Below are positions 55,386 to 63,984 of a stretch of DNA of 64,000 bases, piece after piece (the first letter of the stretch is position 1; each line of letters starts with the position of its first letter). A program made the position numbers and the translations under genes. The notes under the pieces were generated by a model, which had not been told where the DNA came from, did not search any database, and saw nothing but the letters and a program-made list of their open reading frames with translations. Source of the stretch: Pseudoalteromonas sp. 0303 (GTDB taxonomy: Bacteria > Pseudomonadota > Gammaproteobacteria > Enterobacterales > Alteromonadaceae); assembly GCF_013349995.1 (NCBI RefSeq), contig NZ_JABVXF010000005.1:62001-126000 (forward strand). The letters are read 5' to 3'.

Positions 55386-56372
55386 TTATTGGTCTGCGGG
55401 ATACACAACGCCAAGTTGGCTTCGTGCTTCATCGAGCACCGCCATAACTTGTTTTGACAGTGTATGAGTATTAACTGATGACTCAATTTGTCCGGCATTC
55501 GCTGCTTGAATAAAGTGGTTTACTTCATGGCGCATAAAGTGTTCATCAAATGGCTCAGAGAGCTCTTCAACTGTGCCATCGTTACCTATATATTGCATAC
55601 GCTTTAATAAAGAGACTGCTTCGATACGAATACGGCCTTTTTCACCTTGGATCTCAGTAAAATTATCGCCTTGCGAGATTTTCGAATAGCTGATCACCGC
55701 TTGCTTATCTGCGTAATTTAATAATACATCGCCAGCTCCATCAACGCCGGTCTCAAGTAACACGCCGCTGGCTTTTACACTCTGAGGCGCGCCCCATAAT
55801 GCGAGTAAAATATACAGCGGATAGATACCTAAATCGACTAATGCACCGTTAGCAAATTCTGGCAAGAAAGTATTTGGTCGCTCGCCATTTTTATATTTAT
55901 CGTAACGTGATGAGTACTGACTATATTGACCAATATATTTGCGGGGTGTGCCAATCTTTGCAATTGCATTTTTTAAGCGTGCGAAGTTTGGTAAATGGGT
56001 GGTCATCATCGCTTCCATGTATAAGCGTTGATGTGTTTTGGCCGCCTGAATGATGGCCTCTAGTTCTTTACTATTAGCAGCCGAAGGCTTTTCACCTAAA
56101 ACATGTTTACCGGCTTTTAAACACATTACAGCATATTCTTTGTGTAAGCTATTTGGCGCAGCAATGTAGACAGCATCGACTAATGGGTCTTCGCATACTT
56201 GCTCAATATTGGTAAACACCTTAGCCTTTTGAGCATCGTGCTTTGCAAGGAAAGCCTCGCCTGTTTGCTGCTCTCGAGAGCACACACCATATAAGGAGAA
56301 TTGTTCAATTTGTTTAGCTGCACTCAGTAGTGTATCGCTTATAAAATTGGTACCTACAATCACAAAGTTCAT
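55386..56372 (-). CDS. Gfo/Idh/MocA-family oxidoreductase
   Basis: 328 residues. Rossmann N-terminus (MNFVIVGTNFISDTLL) and the family motif GKHVLGEKPSAAN with the substrate-site Lys in EKP. The second half has ALVDLGIYPLYILLALWG and FTEIQGEKGRIRIEA. It would oxidise or reduce a sugar or related polyol with NAD(P). The start at 56372 is chosen because GAGGAG lies 8 bp upstream, within the 3' end of the preceding methyltransferase-like gene; an open frame extends 13 codons further. It begins 2 bp after that gene's stop, so the two are co-transcribed, perhaps without functional link. Confidence 0.85.
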   Translation of the reverse strand: MNFVIVGTNFISDTLLSAAKQIEQFSLYGVCSREQQTGEAFLAKHDAQKAKVFTNIEQVCEDPLVDAVYIAAPNSLHKEYAVMCLKAGKHVLGEKPSAANSKELEAIIQAAKTHQRLYMEAMMTTHLPNFARLKNAIAKIGTPRKYIGQYSQYSSRYDKYKNGERPNTFLPEFANGALVDLGIYPLYILLALWGAPQSVKASGVLLETGVDGAGDVLLNYADKQAVISYSKISQGDNFTEIQGEKGRIRIEAVSLLKRMQYIGNDGTVEELSEPFDEHFMRHEVNHFIQAANAGQIESSVNTHTLSKQVMAVLDEARSQLGVVYPADQ

Positions 56373-56374
56373 GG

Positions 56375-57175
56375 TTACTCCTCGTTGTTTTGTGCAAGCC
56401 ATGCTTGCCAATCCAGTTCAAACTTTTCCATTTGTTTATGTTTTTTGCTTAACAAATGTTTGTCTTCATCTTCTTGTGCCATATAAGGGCCTACGCGGCA
56501 TAATGCACAGTGTTTATCACCTAAATAAGCGGGTAAAGTCAGCTTTTCAGTAATACTATTGTCAGTTTTTTCGCTAAATACATAGGTAATGCCGCTGGTG
56601 TCTTTAACGTGTTTATCGCGATCAACATTGCGAATTTTATAGCCAGGGAATAAATTAATATCGAATGGCATTTGTCCTAGATATTGGCAAGTCAGCCCTT
56701 GATTTAAGCTGCCTTCAATATTCCATTCGCGATAAGGTTTTACATCTTTAGAGGTGATGTAGCAGAGCATCGGGCCGTTTTTATCTAATGCGAACTGGCT
56801 TGCGTAGTCTAGGTAGCGATGCAACAAAGCACGGTTTAAAACATTCATACCACCTTGTTGGGTATTTGCCTTAAATGCAGCTTCACCTTTAAACGCGGGT
56901 ATAAGTGGAAATTGAAAAATAACCACATCAAAACAAGCGCCATCTAAGCGCTGCCACGAGTCTGGCTTTGTTACATCAAACTCAGTGAGTGTTTCAATGT
57001 TAAGTTGTCGCAAGGCGCGAAGTGCATTGTCGGCATATTTTTGTTCTATGGTGTTTGCATCATCATAAGTTGAAGCAACAAGCTTGGCCGGTTTTATATA
57101 ACGAGCAATAGAGTGTGAAAATGATAAATCACCATCGCCAACCGTTAATATGCGCCAACTAGGGTCTAAAAACAT
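56375..57175 (-). CDS. BMT5-like (DUF2431) methyltransferase-fold protein with C-terminal C2H2 zinc finger
   Basis: 266 residues. The N-terminal Rossmann domain carries GDGDLSFSHSIA (residues 13-24) and FDVVIFQFPL (82-91), the two signatures of the DUF2431 family, whose yeast member Bmt5 methylates 25S rRNA uridine. After about residue 205 comes a short domain with C223-x2-C226-x13-H240-x5-H246, a U1/matrin-like C2H2 finger pattern. That combination points to RNA binding. Bacterial members are poorly studied. It lies 4 bp after the stop of the small membrane gene and 2 bp before the Gfo/Idh gene. Confidence 0.75.
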   Translation of the reverse strand: MFLDPSWRILTVGDGDLSFSHSIARYIKPAKLVASTYDDANTIEQKYADNALRALRQLNIETLTEFDVTKPDSWQRLDGACFDVVIFQFPLIPAFKGEAAFKANTQQGGMNVLNRALLHRYLDYASQFALDKNGPMLCYITSKDVKPYREWNIEGSLNQGLTCQYLGQMPFDINLFPGYKIRNVDRDKHVKDTSGITYVFSEKTDNSITEKLTLPAYLGDKHCALCRVGPYMAQEDEDKHLLSKKHKQMEKFELDWQAWLAQNNEE

Positions 57176-57179
57176 GTTG

Positions 57180-57551
57180 TTATTTGCCTTGTGCTGGCGT
57201 TGTTTCTTGTGCGATTTCAGGGCAAAGGGCTAAGCGAGTTTTAAGCCCTTCAATGGCTATTTGCTTAAAGATTAAGTTAAAACTAATCAATACGGCTATA
57301 ACGATATGAATAGGACCATGGGTAAAACCTGCGTCTGTATCAAAAAGCATTAAGCCGAATAACAAGAACATGGTAGCTAAAAATATTTCAATCAACTGAT
57401 TAGAATATAGCTTTAAGCTGCCTTGGTTTTTATGATCTTTTTTAATGTGAATCGCACAAAAAAATGGGATCACTTTTACCTTAAAGTGGGCGTTTTTTTC
57501 TACGTAATTTTCGCCAAGGTGGTCTAGTTTAGCGCGCAGTTGATCTATCAT
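57180..57551 (-). CDS. Hypothetical small membrane protein
   Basis: 123 residues. A charged cytoplasmic N-terminus of about 50 residues is followed by two membrane segments (IEIFLATMFLLFGLMLF and HIVIAVLISFNLIFKQIAI). I do not recognise the family. It is the first gene of a tight minus-strand group with the BMT5-like and Gfo/Idh genes, with only 4 bp to the next start. Confidence 0.65.
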   Translation of the reverse strand: MIDQLRAKLDHLGENYVEKNAHFKVKVIPFFCAIHIKKDHKNQGSLKLYSNQLIEIFLATMFLLFGLMLFDTDAGFTHGPIHIVIAVLISFNLIFKQIAIEGLKTRLALCPEIAQETTPAQGK

Positions 57552-57605
57552 AGCAAGTCCTTAAAAAACTGAGCCGCGGATGTTACCGCAAACGCAAGAA
57601 AAGGG

Positions 57606-58025
57606 CTACTCAGGATAGATACTCATGCCAATTACAAATATGTGGCATACAAAAACCACTGACGTTAAAACAAAACGCATTTTTTGATAATCAACGTGAT
57701 AGGTTTGCCACTGTGGTGAGCTTTTTTCAAATAACAGCACTAACCAAAAACTTGCTGCGAGCCAAGCCAGTGTCCAAGTTGCTGGTAAAAAGCTTAAAAA
57801 GCCAATCGGTAAGATAGGAATAATCGCTTTTATAGCATCAGCATGCGTTTGCTGTCCTGCATGCCATAAATTGCCAGCCATAAAGGCTAAAATAGCGATG
57901 CTATAAAAAGTGAAAAAGTCTAAGTTGACGGCATTACTTCCTGCAATAAGTGGCCAGCCTACGCAGCCTAAAAACGGTAGTAAACCTAAGTAACCGAGTT
58001 GAATGTGATTAATAAACTTTTCCAT
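57606..58025 (-). CDS. DUF3429-like membrane protein
   Basis: 139 residues and four membrane segments. The N-terminus LGYLGLLPFLGCVGWPLI and the short loops fit DUF3429, found in proteobacteria and of unknown function. The ATG at 58025 is chosen because AAGG lies upstream; the frame begins 11 codons earlier. It lies between the terminator of the acyl-CoA ligase gene and the small membrane gene. Confidence 0.7.
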   Translation of the reverse strand: MEKFINHIQLGYLGLLPFLGCVGWPLIAGSNAVNLDFFTFYSIAILAFMAGNLWHAGQQTHADAIKAIIPILPIGFLSFLPATWTLAWLAASFWLVLLFEKSSPQWQTYHVDYQKMRFVLTSVVFVCHIFVIGMSIYPE

Positions 58026-58050
58026 AATGACCTTTTGACCGCTTAAATTA

Positions 58051-58076
58051 AAAAGCATACCTAACGGTATGCTTTT
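58051..58076 (-). terminator. Terminator of the acyl-CoA ligase gene
   Basis: Perfect 11-bp stem AAAAGCATACC / GGTATGCTTTT with loop TAAC and five T on the minus strand; about 50 bp after the ligase stop. Confidence 0.8.
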
Positions 58077-58124
58077 ATCTTTTAACTATTTTATACCAGT
58101 TAGGCGGCTAAAACGATCGCTTTA

Positions 58125-59660
58125 TTATTGGCGTAATTCTCGACGTAGAATTTTGCCAACCGTCGATTTAGGCAATTGTTCCATAAAAATGATTGATTTA
58201 GGCACTTTATAAGCACTTAAGTTTTCGCGGCAATAGTCACTCACTTGTTGCTCATCAATCTGCTCTTTTAAAGTAATGTAGGCACAGACACGCTCACCGG
58301 TTTTTTCATCTTTTGCACCAATAACGGCTGCTTCACAGATAGCTGGGTGCTGACAAAGTACGTTTTCTACTTCGTTAGGGTACACGTTAAAGCCAGAAAC
58401 AATAATCATGTCTTTTAAACGGTCTACAATTTTGTAATTTCCACTTGGTAGTTTTAGACCCACATCACCAGTTTTGAAAAAACCTCGCTTCATACATTTG
58501 TCGGTTTCGTCTTGGCGCTGCCAATAACCCATCATCACCTGCGGGCCTTTAACAACAATTTCGCCAGACTCACCGTCAGCAACAGGCTCGTCGTTTTCAT
58601 CCCAAATTTCCACAGTAGTGTTTGAGAGTGGGCGGCCAATACTACCAATTTCTTCTTTTTTAAAGTCGTTTAAGGTTGCAACAGGCGAAGTTTCTGATAA
58701 GCCATAGCCTTCTGTGATTGTACAACCTGTGGTGTTCATCCACGCATCAGCTGCAGCATGTGTTAAAGCTGCGCCCCCAGAGACGGTCATTTTTAGGTTT
58801 GAAAAATTCAGTGCTTTGAACCCTGGGTGCATACACAAGCCAATAAATAAGGTGTTAATCCCTGAAAAGTAATTAATCTCAAATGGTTCGATTTGCTTAA
58901 CTAACGCATCTAAATCACGAGGATTTGGGATCAGTACGTTAAATTGCCCCATGGCAAATAGGCCAACCATATTCACTGTAAAGGCGTAAATATGATAAAG
59001 CGGAAGCGGGCAAATACCCGTTTCTTGACCGGGCTTTAAAATATTGTCAAAGCGCTCATTCATTTGCTCGGCATTAGCTAAAATGTTGCCATGACTAAGC
59101 ATCGCAGCTTTGGCAACCCCTGTGGTGCCGCCGGTGTATTGTAAAACAGCAATATCGTCACGACTTGCTTGATGAGCATCAAGAGGGGCGAGTCTTTCAC
59201 CTTGGCGAATGAGTTCGTTTAACGAAAATTGACCCTCTTGCAACGTCGGCTCAGCAACAGCCGCTGCAACAATAACGGTTTTGATCGACGTATCATTGAT
59301 AACCGTTGCTAATTTATCGGTAAGAGCATCAAGAATAACAATGGCTTTAACATCTGCATCATTAAACTGATGTAGCATTTCACGGGCAGTATAAAGCGGA
59401 TTGGTATTGACTACGATTAATCCTGCACGAAATGCTGCATAGGTAACGATAGGGTAATCAACAATATTCGGTAATTGAATGGCTATTCTGTCTCCAGCAA
59501 CAAGACCACTTTGTTGTTGAAACCACTGTGCCAAGTAGCGAGACTGTTGTTCAACTTGGGCATAGCTGAGTGTTTTACCTGCACTGTTATAGGCAGGAAG
59601 GTCAGCATAAGTTTGACACGTGTGCTCAATTAATTGTGTTAGGTTATCATGTGTGTTCAT
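58125..59660 (-). CDS. AMP-binding long-chain acyl-CoA synthetase, FadD type
   Basis: 511 residues of the ANL superfamily. The P-loop-like motif YTGGTTGVAKAA lies near residue 177, ITEGYGLSETSP near 320, and FKTGDVGLKLPSGNYKIVDRLKDMIIVSGFNVYPNEVE near 400, ending with the catalytic lysine loop GKILRREL. It activates a fatty or related acid with ATP and CoA. It resembles FadD, but its gene neighbourhood (SDR, AraC, epimerase, cupin) suggests a specialised substrate. It starts 9 bp after the SDR stop, so the two form an operon. Confidence 0.88.
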   Translation of the reverse strand: MNTHDNLTQLIEHTCQTYADLPAYNSAGKTLSYAQVEQQSRYLAQWFQQQSGLVAGDRIAIQLPNIVDYPIVTYAAFRAGLIVVNTNPLYTAREMLHQFNDADVKAIVILDALTDKLATVINDTSIKTVIVAAAVAEPTLQEGQFSLNELIRQGERLAPLDAHQASRDDIAVLQYTGGTTGVAKAAMLSHGNILANAEQMNERFDNILKPGQETGICPLPLYHIYAFTVNMVGLFAMGQFNVLIPNPRDLDALVKQIEPFEINYFSGINTLFIGLCMHPGFKALNFSNLKMTVSGGAALTHAAADAWMNTTGCTITEGYGLSETSPVATLNDFKKEEIGSIGRPLSNTTVEIWDENDEPVADGESGEIVVKGPQVMMGYWQRQDETDKCMKRGFFKTGDVGLKLPSGNYKIVDRLKDMIIVSGFNVYPNEVENVLCQHPAICEAAVIGAKDEKTGERVCAYITLKEQIDEQQVSDYCRENLSAYKVPKSIIFMEQLPKSTVGKILRRELRQ

Positions 59661-59669
59661 GGGGATTCC

Positions 59670-60350
59670 TTAGCGTGTTGTTCTTATTAATTGTTGTTTA
59701 ATGAGGCGATCCATCACAGAACCCATTATCCAATTCGGTAAGTAACGACTCATGATATAGGTTAGTTTAGATTGTAAGCCTAGGATCACCATTAATTTTT
59801 GTTTATCTAAGCCTCGCAGAATATGCTTTGCGGTATCGATAGGGTTTGCCACAGCCATATGTTTTTCGCTTTCGCAAATTAAGCTGATTTTTATGTTATT
59901 TGGCTTAAATTTCTTGCGTAGCTTTTTGGCTAAAATCAAAGCGCTTGGTTGTGGCGTAAATTTAGTTGCATCAATAAGGGGGGATGTAATTGCTAGGTGG
60001 CCGTTCATGCTTAAGTGTGGCGTTATTAGTGTTGCAAAGTGCTGACAAGCAATACTATTTTCTTTACTTAGTTGCTCATTGGTACTGCAGCTAAAAATGG
60101 CTAAATCTGGTTTGCCTATCGCTGCGATTGCATTATTTACTTGAGTTTGCAGCGCTTCATTATCGCAGATATGCGTAGCAAAATACTCAATGTATTGGTA
60201 ATCATCAGCAAGCTCACTTAACGATTGTTTTGTTTGTTCGTTGAAATGTACGTCAAATAAAGCGACATCGTCACCACGGCTAATATATTGCTTTGCCAAT
60301 TCGAACCCAATGCCACTGTTGACACCGGTAATAAACACTCTTCTTAACAT
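59670..60350 (-). CDS. SDR-fold protein, probably catalytically degenerate
   Basis: 226 residues with a Rossmann start RRVFITGVNSGIGFELA containing the TGxxxGIG motif of NAD(P)-binding short-chain dehydrogenases. The usual Y-xxx-K motif is not visible: the aligned region reads QPSALILAKKLRKKF with no Tyr, and the NNAG motif reads FSCSTNEQ. So it may bind a nucleotide without acting as a dehydrogenase. The C-terminal part (YIMSRYLPNWIMGSVMDRLIKQQ) looks amphipathic and could touch a membrane. Co-transcribed with the acyl-CoA ligase downstream. Confidence 0.75.
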   Translation of the reverse strand: MLRRVFITGVNSGIGFELAKQYISRGDDVALFDVHFNEQTKQSLSELADDYQYIEYFATHICDNEALQTQVNNAIAAIGKPDLAIFSCSTNEQLSKENSIACQHFATLITPHLSMNGHLAITSPLIDATKFTPQPSALILAKKLRKKFKPNNIKISLICESEKHMAVANPIDTAKHILRGLDKQKLMVILGLQSKLTYIMSRYLPNWIMGSVMDRLIKQQLIRTTR

Positions 60351-60447
60351 TGCACGACCACTAATTAGCGAAACTAGCTAGTCAATATATATAAATTGTT
60401 AACAGAAAACTTAGCTTTTAACGACCTGTTTTTAACTTTTTACGCCA

Positions 60448-61467
60448 TTAGCTCGAGTGTAACTTACGATAATCTTTTGGTGGAATGCCATACCAGCGCT
60501 TAAAAGCGCGAGTAAACTCGCTGTAATTAGAAAAGCTTAAGATATCTGAGATGTTCGATAAACTGAGGCTAGATTCTGTTAAATATTGGTGTGCTAGATT
60601 ACAGCGTACATCATCGACTAATTCACGAAAGGTTGTGTCATGCTTTGTTAAGTGACGCTGCAAGCTACGAGCACTCATTGATAGCTTTTCGGCTATTAGG
60701 TTTACACCAAACTCTTCGTGGAGTAAGTATTGCTTGATCAGTACTTCAACATGATCTGCAATGTTTTCGCGTTTTGTGTCTGCTGGCTGTCCAAGCTGTT
60801 GGCTAAGTATAGAAAACAACTGCTTATCTGAATTCTTAATAGGGAGCTTTAGGTATTTTTTCTCAAATACTACTGCGGTGTGTGCACAGTTAAATACCGG
60901 AACTTGGCCAAGAGCTTGACGATAAACACTCGGATTTTCATCGCAGCTATGGGGAAGCTCCAAGCGGTGGAGTTTTATTTGATCATCGGTTAATTGTTTT
61001 AATAAATTGACCCCGACGCTTAAAGCTAAGTCGGCACCATGATAAACGCTCACCTTTAGGCTCGTGCGAACAAAAAACGATAGCTTTACATAGTCTTGGT
61101 CTACTTCAAGGAGTAAGTCAGCGCTATTTTGATGAACATGATAGTACTTAGTTAAATTTTTTAGCGCCATTTCAAGGGTGTCGCAATTGCCCATCAAATA
61201 ACCAACAGACCCTAAAATATTCAAGCTTTGCCAACGGCCTAATTCTAGCCCGAAATAGGGCAGGTTTAATTCTTTCGCCGTGAGTTCTAATAGCTGAATG
61301 AGTTGCTGATACTGCACAAAGTTATTGGCATCTTGTAGTTGTTTTCTGTCTAAACCAACGCGCGATAATAGTGCGTCAGGGTTCACCAATTTACTTTCGA
61401 TCAGTTCAATATAGCCGTGTAGAGCAGATACTCTAATTAGATCGGGTGCTTGTGTTAATCGGGGCAT
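60448..61467 (-). CDS. AraC-family regulator with arabinose-binding-like N-terminal domain
   Basis: 339 residues. The N-terminal 200 residues follow the arabinose-binding-like domain found in OruR-type regulators (LGLELGRWQ-like segment YFGLELGRWQSLNILGSVGYLM). The C-terminal AraC HTH ends LSNISDILSFSNYSEFTRAFKRWYGIPPKDYRKL. It sits between the SDR-ligase pair (same strand) and the epimerase-cupin pair (divergent, 148 bp away), so it probably controls both. Regulators of this class usually respond to hydrophobic or aromatic compounds. Confidence 0.85.
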   Translation of the reverse strand: MPRLTQAPDLIRVSALHGYIELIESKLVNPDALLSRVGLDRKQLQDANNFVQYQQLIQLLELTAKELNLPYFGLELGRWQSLNILGSVGYLMGNCDTLEMALKNLTKYYHVHQNSADLLLEVDQDYVKLSFFVRTSLKVSVYHGADLALSVGVNLLKQLTDDQIKLHRLELPHSCDENPSVYRQALGQVPVFNCAHTAVVFEKKYLKLPIKNSDKQLFSILSQQLGQPADTKRENIADHVEVLIKQYLLHEEFGVNLIAEKLSMSARSLQRHLTKHDTTFRELVDDVRCNLAHQYLTESSLSLSNISDILSFSNYSEFTRAFKRWYGIPPKDYRKLHSS

Positions 61468-61615
61468 AGTGTGCTCTTTTTTAGTGCGTTGGCGTAAAAA
61501 GTAAAAAAAATTGCGTTAAAAGTAAAGTAATACAGGTCATTAAAGTTTAACAATGTATTAACTGATTGGCCTGTTGACTGCAATTAAGGCTGTAACGTGC
61601 TTAGAGGAACACACA

Positions 61616-62617
61616 ATGAACTACTCAAAAGTTTTTATCAGTGGCGGCAATGGTTTTATTGGCCGCACTCTCGCACGCTACTTTAAAGCGCATGGGGTCG
61701 ATGTATGCGGCGTTGATTTAACACCCTGTGAAGAATTTAACATTGTTGCTGGTAATTTGAATGAGCCAGCGAGTTGGCGCTCATTAATGAATGACTGCGA
61801 TTTAGTTATTCATACAGCGGCAATTGTTTCAAATGCGTTTAGCTATAAACAAACATGGCAGGCGAATGTGGGTTGGACGAAAAACTTACTTGATGCAGCG
61901 GTGGCTGCAAACACAGTAAAGCGCTTTATTCATATTTCGTCGACGGCCGTCTATGGTAGTGATTGGCAAACTGATATTAAAGAAGATGCGCCTTTGTTCC
62001 CTGATGGCAGAGCCTATAACGATTCGAAAATGATGAGTGAGCATTTATCACTAAGCTATCACGCCAGTAAAAAACTCAATGTCACAATAATTCGCCCTGG
62101 CGATGTCTATGGGCCCGGCTCAAGACCGTGGATAGCTTACCCATTACAAGAAATCGCCAAAGGCAAGTTCATGGTACCAGAGGGCATGTTTGGGCCTGTT
62201 TATATTGATGATTTAGTCAAAGGCATTTACCAAAGTGCCATGAGCGACGATGCAAGCGGTGAAATTTTTAATCTATCAGGCCCTGAGCAAGTGACTAATC
62301 AAGTTTATTTTAATTACTTGGCACAGGCACAAGGGAAAAATCACGTCACAGTAGTGAATTTGGCTTTAGCGTTAAAGCTAACAGGGTTCATTGAGTGGTG
62401 TTATCACCTTGTTGGTAAAACCACAGATATCAATCCGTCGACCATGCGCATGCTAAGTCGTAAAAGTGCAGCGTACAGTAATGAAAAGGCGCAGAACATT
62501 TTTGGTTATAAACCAGAATTTACATTACAGCAAGGTATGCAAAATGCATTGCAGTGGGCGTATGAACAAGGGCTTTGTAAAGAAGAACCACGCACAGATA
62601 CCGCCACAGCAAATTAA
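61616..62617 (+). CDS. NAD-dependent epimerase/dehydratase (3-beta-HSD-like)
   Basis: 333 residues. KVFISGGNGFIGRTLARYFK is the NAD-binding start of the extended SDR family; Ser/Thr near residue 120 (ISSTAVYG) and the Y-xxx-K pair YNDSK at about 145 complete the catalytic set. The 3-beta-HSD-like build (RPGDVYGPGSRPW, VYIDDLVKGI) suggests a hydroxy-oxo conversion on a lipid or sterol-like substrate. AGAGGA precedes the ATG at 61616; an upstream ATG at 61574 lacks one. It lies 47 bp before the cupin gene. Confidence 0.85.
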   Translation: MNYSKVFISGGNGFIGRTLARYFKAHGVDVCGVDLTPCEEFNIVAGNLNEPASWRSLMNDCDLVIHTAAIVSNAFSYKQTWQANVGWTKNLLDAAVAANTVKRFIHISSTAVYGSDWQTDIKEDAPLFPDGRAYNDSKMMSEHLSLSYHASKKLNVTIIRPGDVYGPGSRPWIAYPLQEIAKGKFMVPEGMFGPVYIDDLVKGIYQSAMSDDASGEIFNLSGPEQVTNQVYFNYLAQAQGKNHVTVVNLALALKLTGFIEWCYHLVGKTTDINPSTMRMLSRKSAAYSNEKAQNIFGYKPEFTLQQGMQNALQWAYEQGLCKEEPRTDTATAN

Positions 62618-62664
62618 AGACAACTAGTTAACTTATTGAGAGCAAGTGAAAAGAGGGCACACAC

Positions 62665-63168
62665 ATGGCATTACCAGATATTATTAATCATCAAGATTTC
62701 TTACTGACTATTCATACAAATGATGAAAAGCTAATTAAAAACGCTTTACCAGGCGTGCACATTTATCCACTCATGCTGGATTCTGAAAATGGGGTATGGG
62801 TATTACGTGTTTTATTTGAGCCGGGTACGGTTTTGCCAAAGCACTTTCATACTGGGGTTGTACATTTATATACCCTAGCAGGCAGCTGGCACTACACAGA
62901 ATACCCTGACGATTTACAAGTGGCTGGTAGCTATTTGTTTGAGCCAGGTGGTTCTATTCATCAATTTCAAGTACCAGCAGACAACACTGAAGTGACCGAT
63001 ACCTTTATGGTGGTTATGGGATCTAACATTAACTTTGACCCAGATGGTAACTATATGAACATTATGGATGCAGGTTGGATTGAGCAAGTGATGTTAGCAG
63101 CCGCAAAAGAGCAAGGAATTGAGCCTAACTACATTAAACCAAAGAGTTTATATGGTTTTAGTAAGTAA
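62665..63168 (+). CDS. Cupin of the 2,4'-dihydroxyacetophenone dioxygenase family
   Basis: 167 residues, a single cupin barrel. The metal-binding motif KHFHTGVVHLYTLAGSWHY holds His60, His62 and His67, and His99 (GGSIHQFQ) is the fourth candidate ligand. The length and order match the 2,4'-dihydroxyacetophenone dioxygenase group, which cleaves an aromatic ketone between the carbonyl carbons. The true substrate is unknown. Downstream of the epimerase and probably co-transcribed, so both may serve one degradative or tailoring pathway. Confidence 0.78.
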   Translation: MALPDIINHQDFLLTIHTNDEKLIKNALPGVHIYPLMLDSENGVWVLRVLFEPGTVLPKHFHTGVVHLYTLAGSWHYTEYPDDLQVAGSYLFEPGGSIHQFQVPADNTEVTDTFMVVMGSNINFDPDGNYMNIMDAGWIEQVMLAAAKEQGIEPNYIKPKSLYGFSK

Positions 63169-63376
63169 TTTTATTCCCTGAAGTGAAAGCCCTTGATTAC
63201 ATAAGTGATTGAGGGCTTTATAGTTTTTGGCATTTCCAATCTTTCAATCTAAAAAACAAATCAATTTAATCTAAACAATCAATTTTATTTTAATCGCTCA
63301 CACCTCTATTGTATTAATCAAGCAGACGCAAGGCTGCGTTAATTAAACTTTTTTAAATACATCAATGAGGAATATT

Positions 63377-63946
63377 ATGAGCACTTCATTAATTAACACA
63401 AAACTACAACCATTCAATGCAACAGCTTACCACAACGGTGACTTTGTAGAACTAACAGAAAAAGACGTGCTAGGTAAGTGGTCAATCTTCTTCTTCTACC
63501 CAGCAGACTTCACTTTCGTGTGTCCTACAGAGCTTGGTGATGTTGCTGATTACTACGAGCAGCTTCAAGAAATGGGTGTTGAAGTTTACTCAGTATCAAC
63601 TGACACGCACTTCACTCACAAAGCATGGCACGATACGTCTGACACAATTGGTAAAATCAAATTCCCAATGATTGGTGACCCTACAGGTCGTATTACACGT
63701 AACTTCGGTGTGATGATTGAAGACGAAGGTCTTGCTCTTCGTGGTACATTCGTAATGAACCCTGAAGGCGAAATCAAAGTAATCGAAACTCACGACTTAG
63801 GTATCGGTCGAAGCGCGAAAGAGTTAGTACGTAAAGTACAAGCTGCACAGTACATTGCTAATCACGACGGTGAAGTATGTCCTGCATCATGGCAGCCAGG
63901 TGAAGAGACACTTGCTCCTTCACTAGACCTAGTTGGCAAAATCTAA
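63377..63946 (+). CDS. ahpC: Peroxiredoxin AhpC (typical 2-Cys)
   Basis: 189 residues. The peroxidatic Cys49 is in DFTFVCPTE and the resolving Cys168 in GEVCPASW. It reduces hydrogen peroxide and organic hydroperoxides, normally with AhpF as partner, but no ahpF follows within the window. The ATG at 63377 has GAGGAA 4-9 bp upstream, which the alternative ATG at 63365 overlaps. Codon use looks more biased toward highly expressed codons than its neighbours. Confidence 0.93.
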   Translation: MSTSLINTKLQPFNATAYHNGDFVELTEKDVLGKWSIFFFYPADFTFVCPTELGDVADYYEQLQEMGVEVYSVSTDTHFTHKAWHDTSDTIGKIKFPMIGDPTGRITRNFGVMIEDEGLALRGTFVMNPEGEIKVIETHDLGIGRSAKELVRKVQAAQYIANHDGEVCPASWQPGEETLAPSLDLVGKI

Positions 63947-63964
63947 TTTGCCACAGCATTAAAC

Positions 63965-63984
63965 GATAGCAAAGCTTTGCTATC
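63965..63984 (+). terminator. Perfect 20-bp palindrome after ahpC
   Basis: The two 10-bp arms GATAGCAAAG and CTTTGCTATC are exact reverse complements; as RNA they form a stem of about 8 bp with a tight loop. It is 19 bp after the ahpC stop. No T run is visible before the window ends. Confidence 0.5.

Noticed and set aside
58125..62617. The ligase and epimerase as OleC/OleD of head-to-head hydrocarbon synthesis
   Set aside because: OleA and OleB are absent, the two genes are in separate transcription units, and the ligase looks like FadD.
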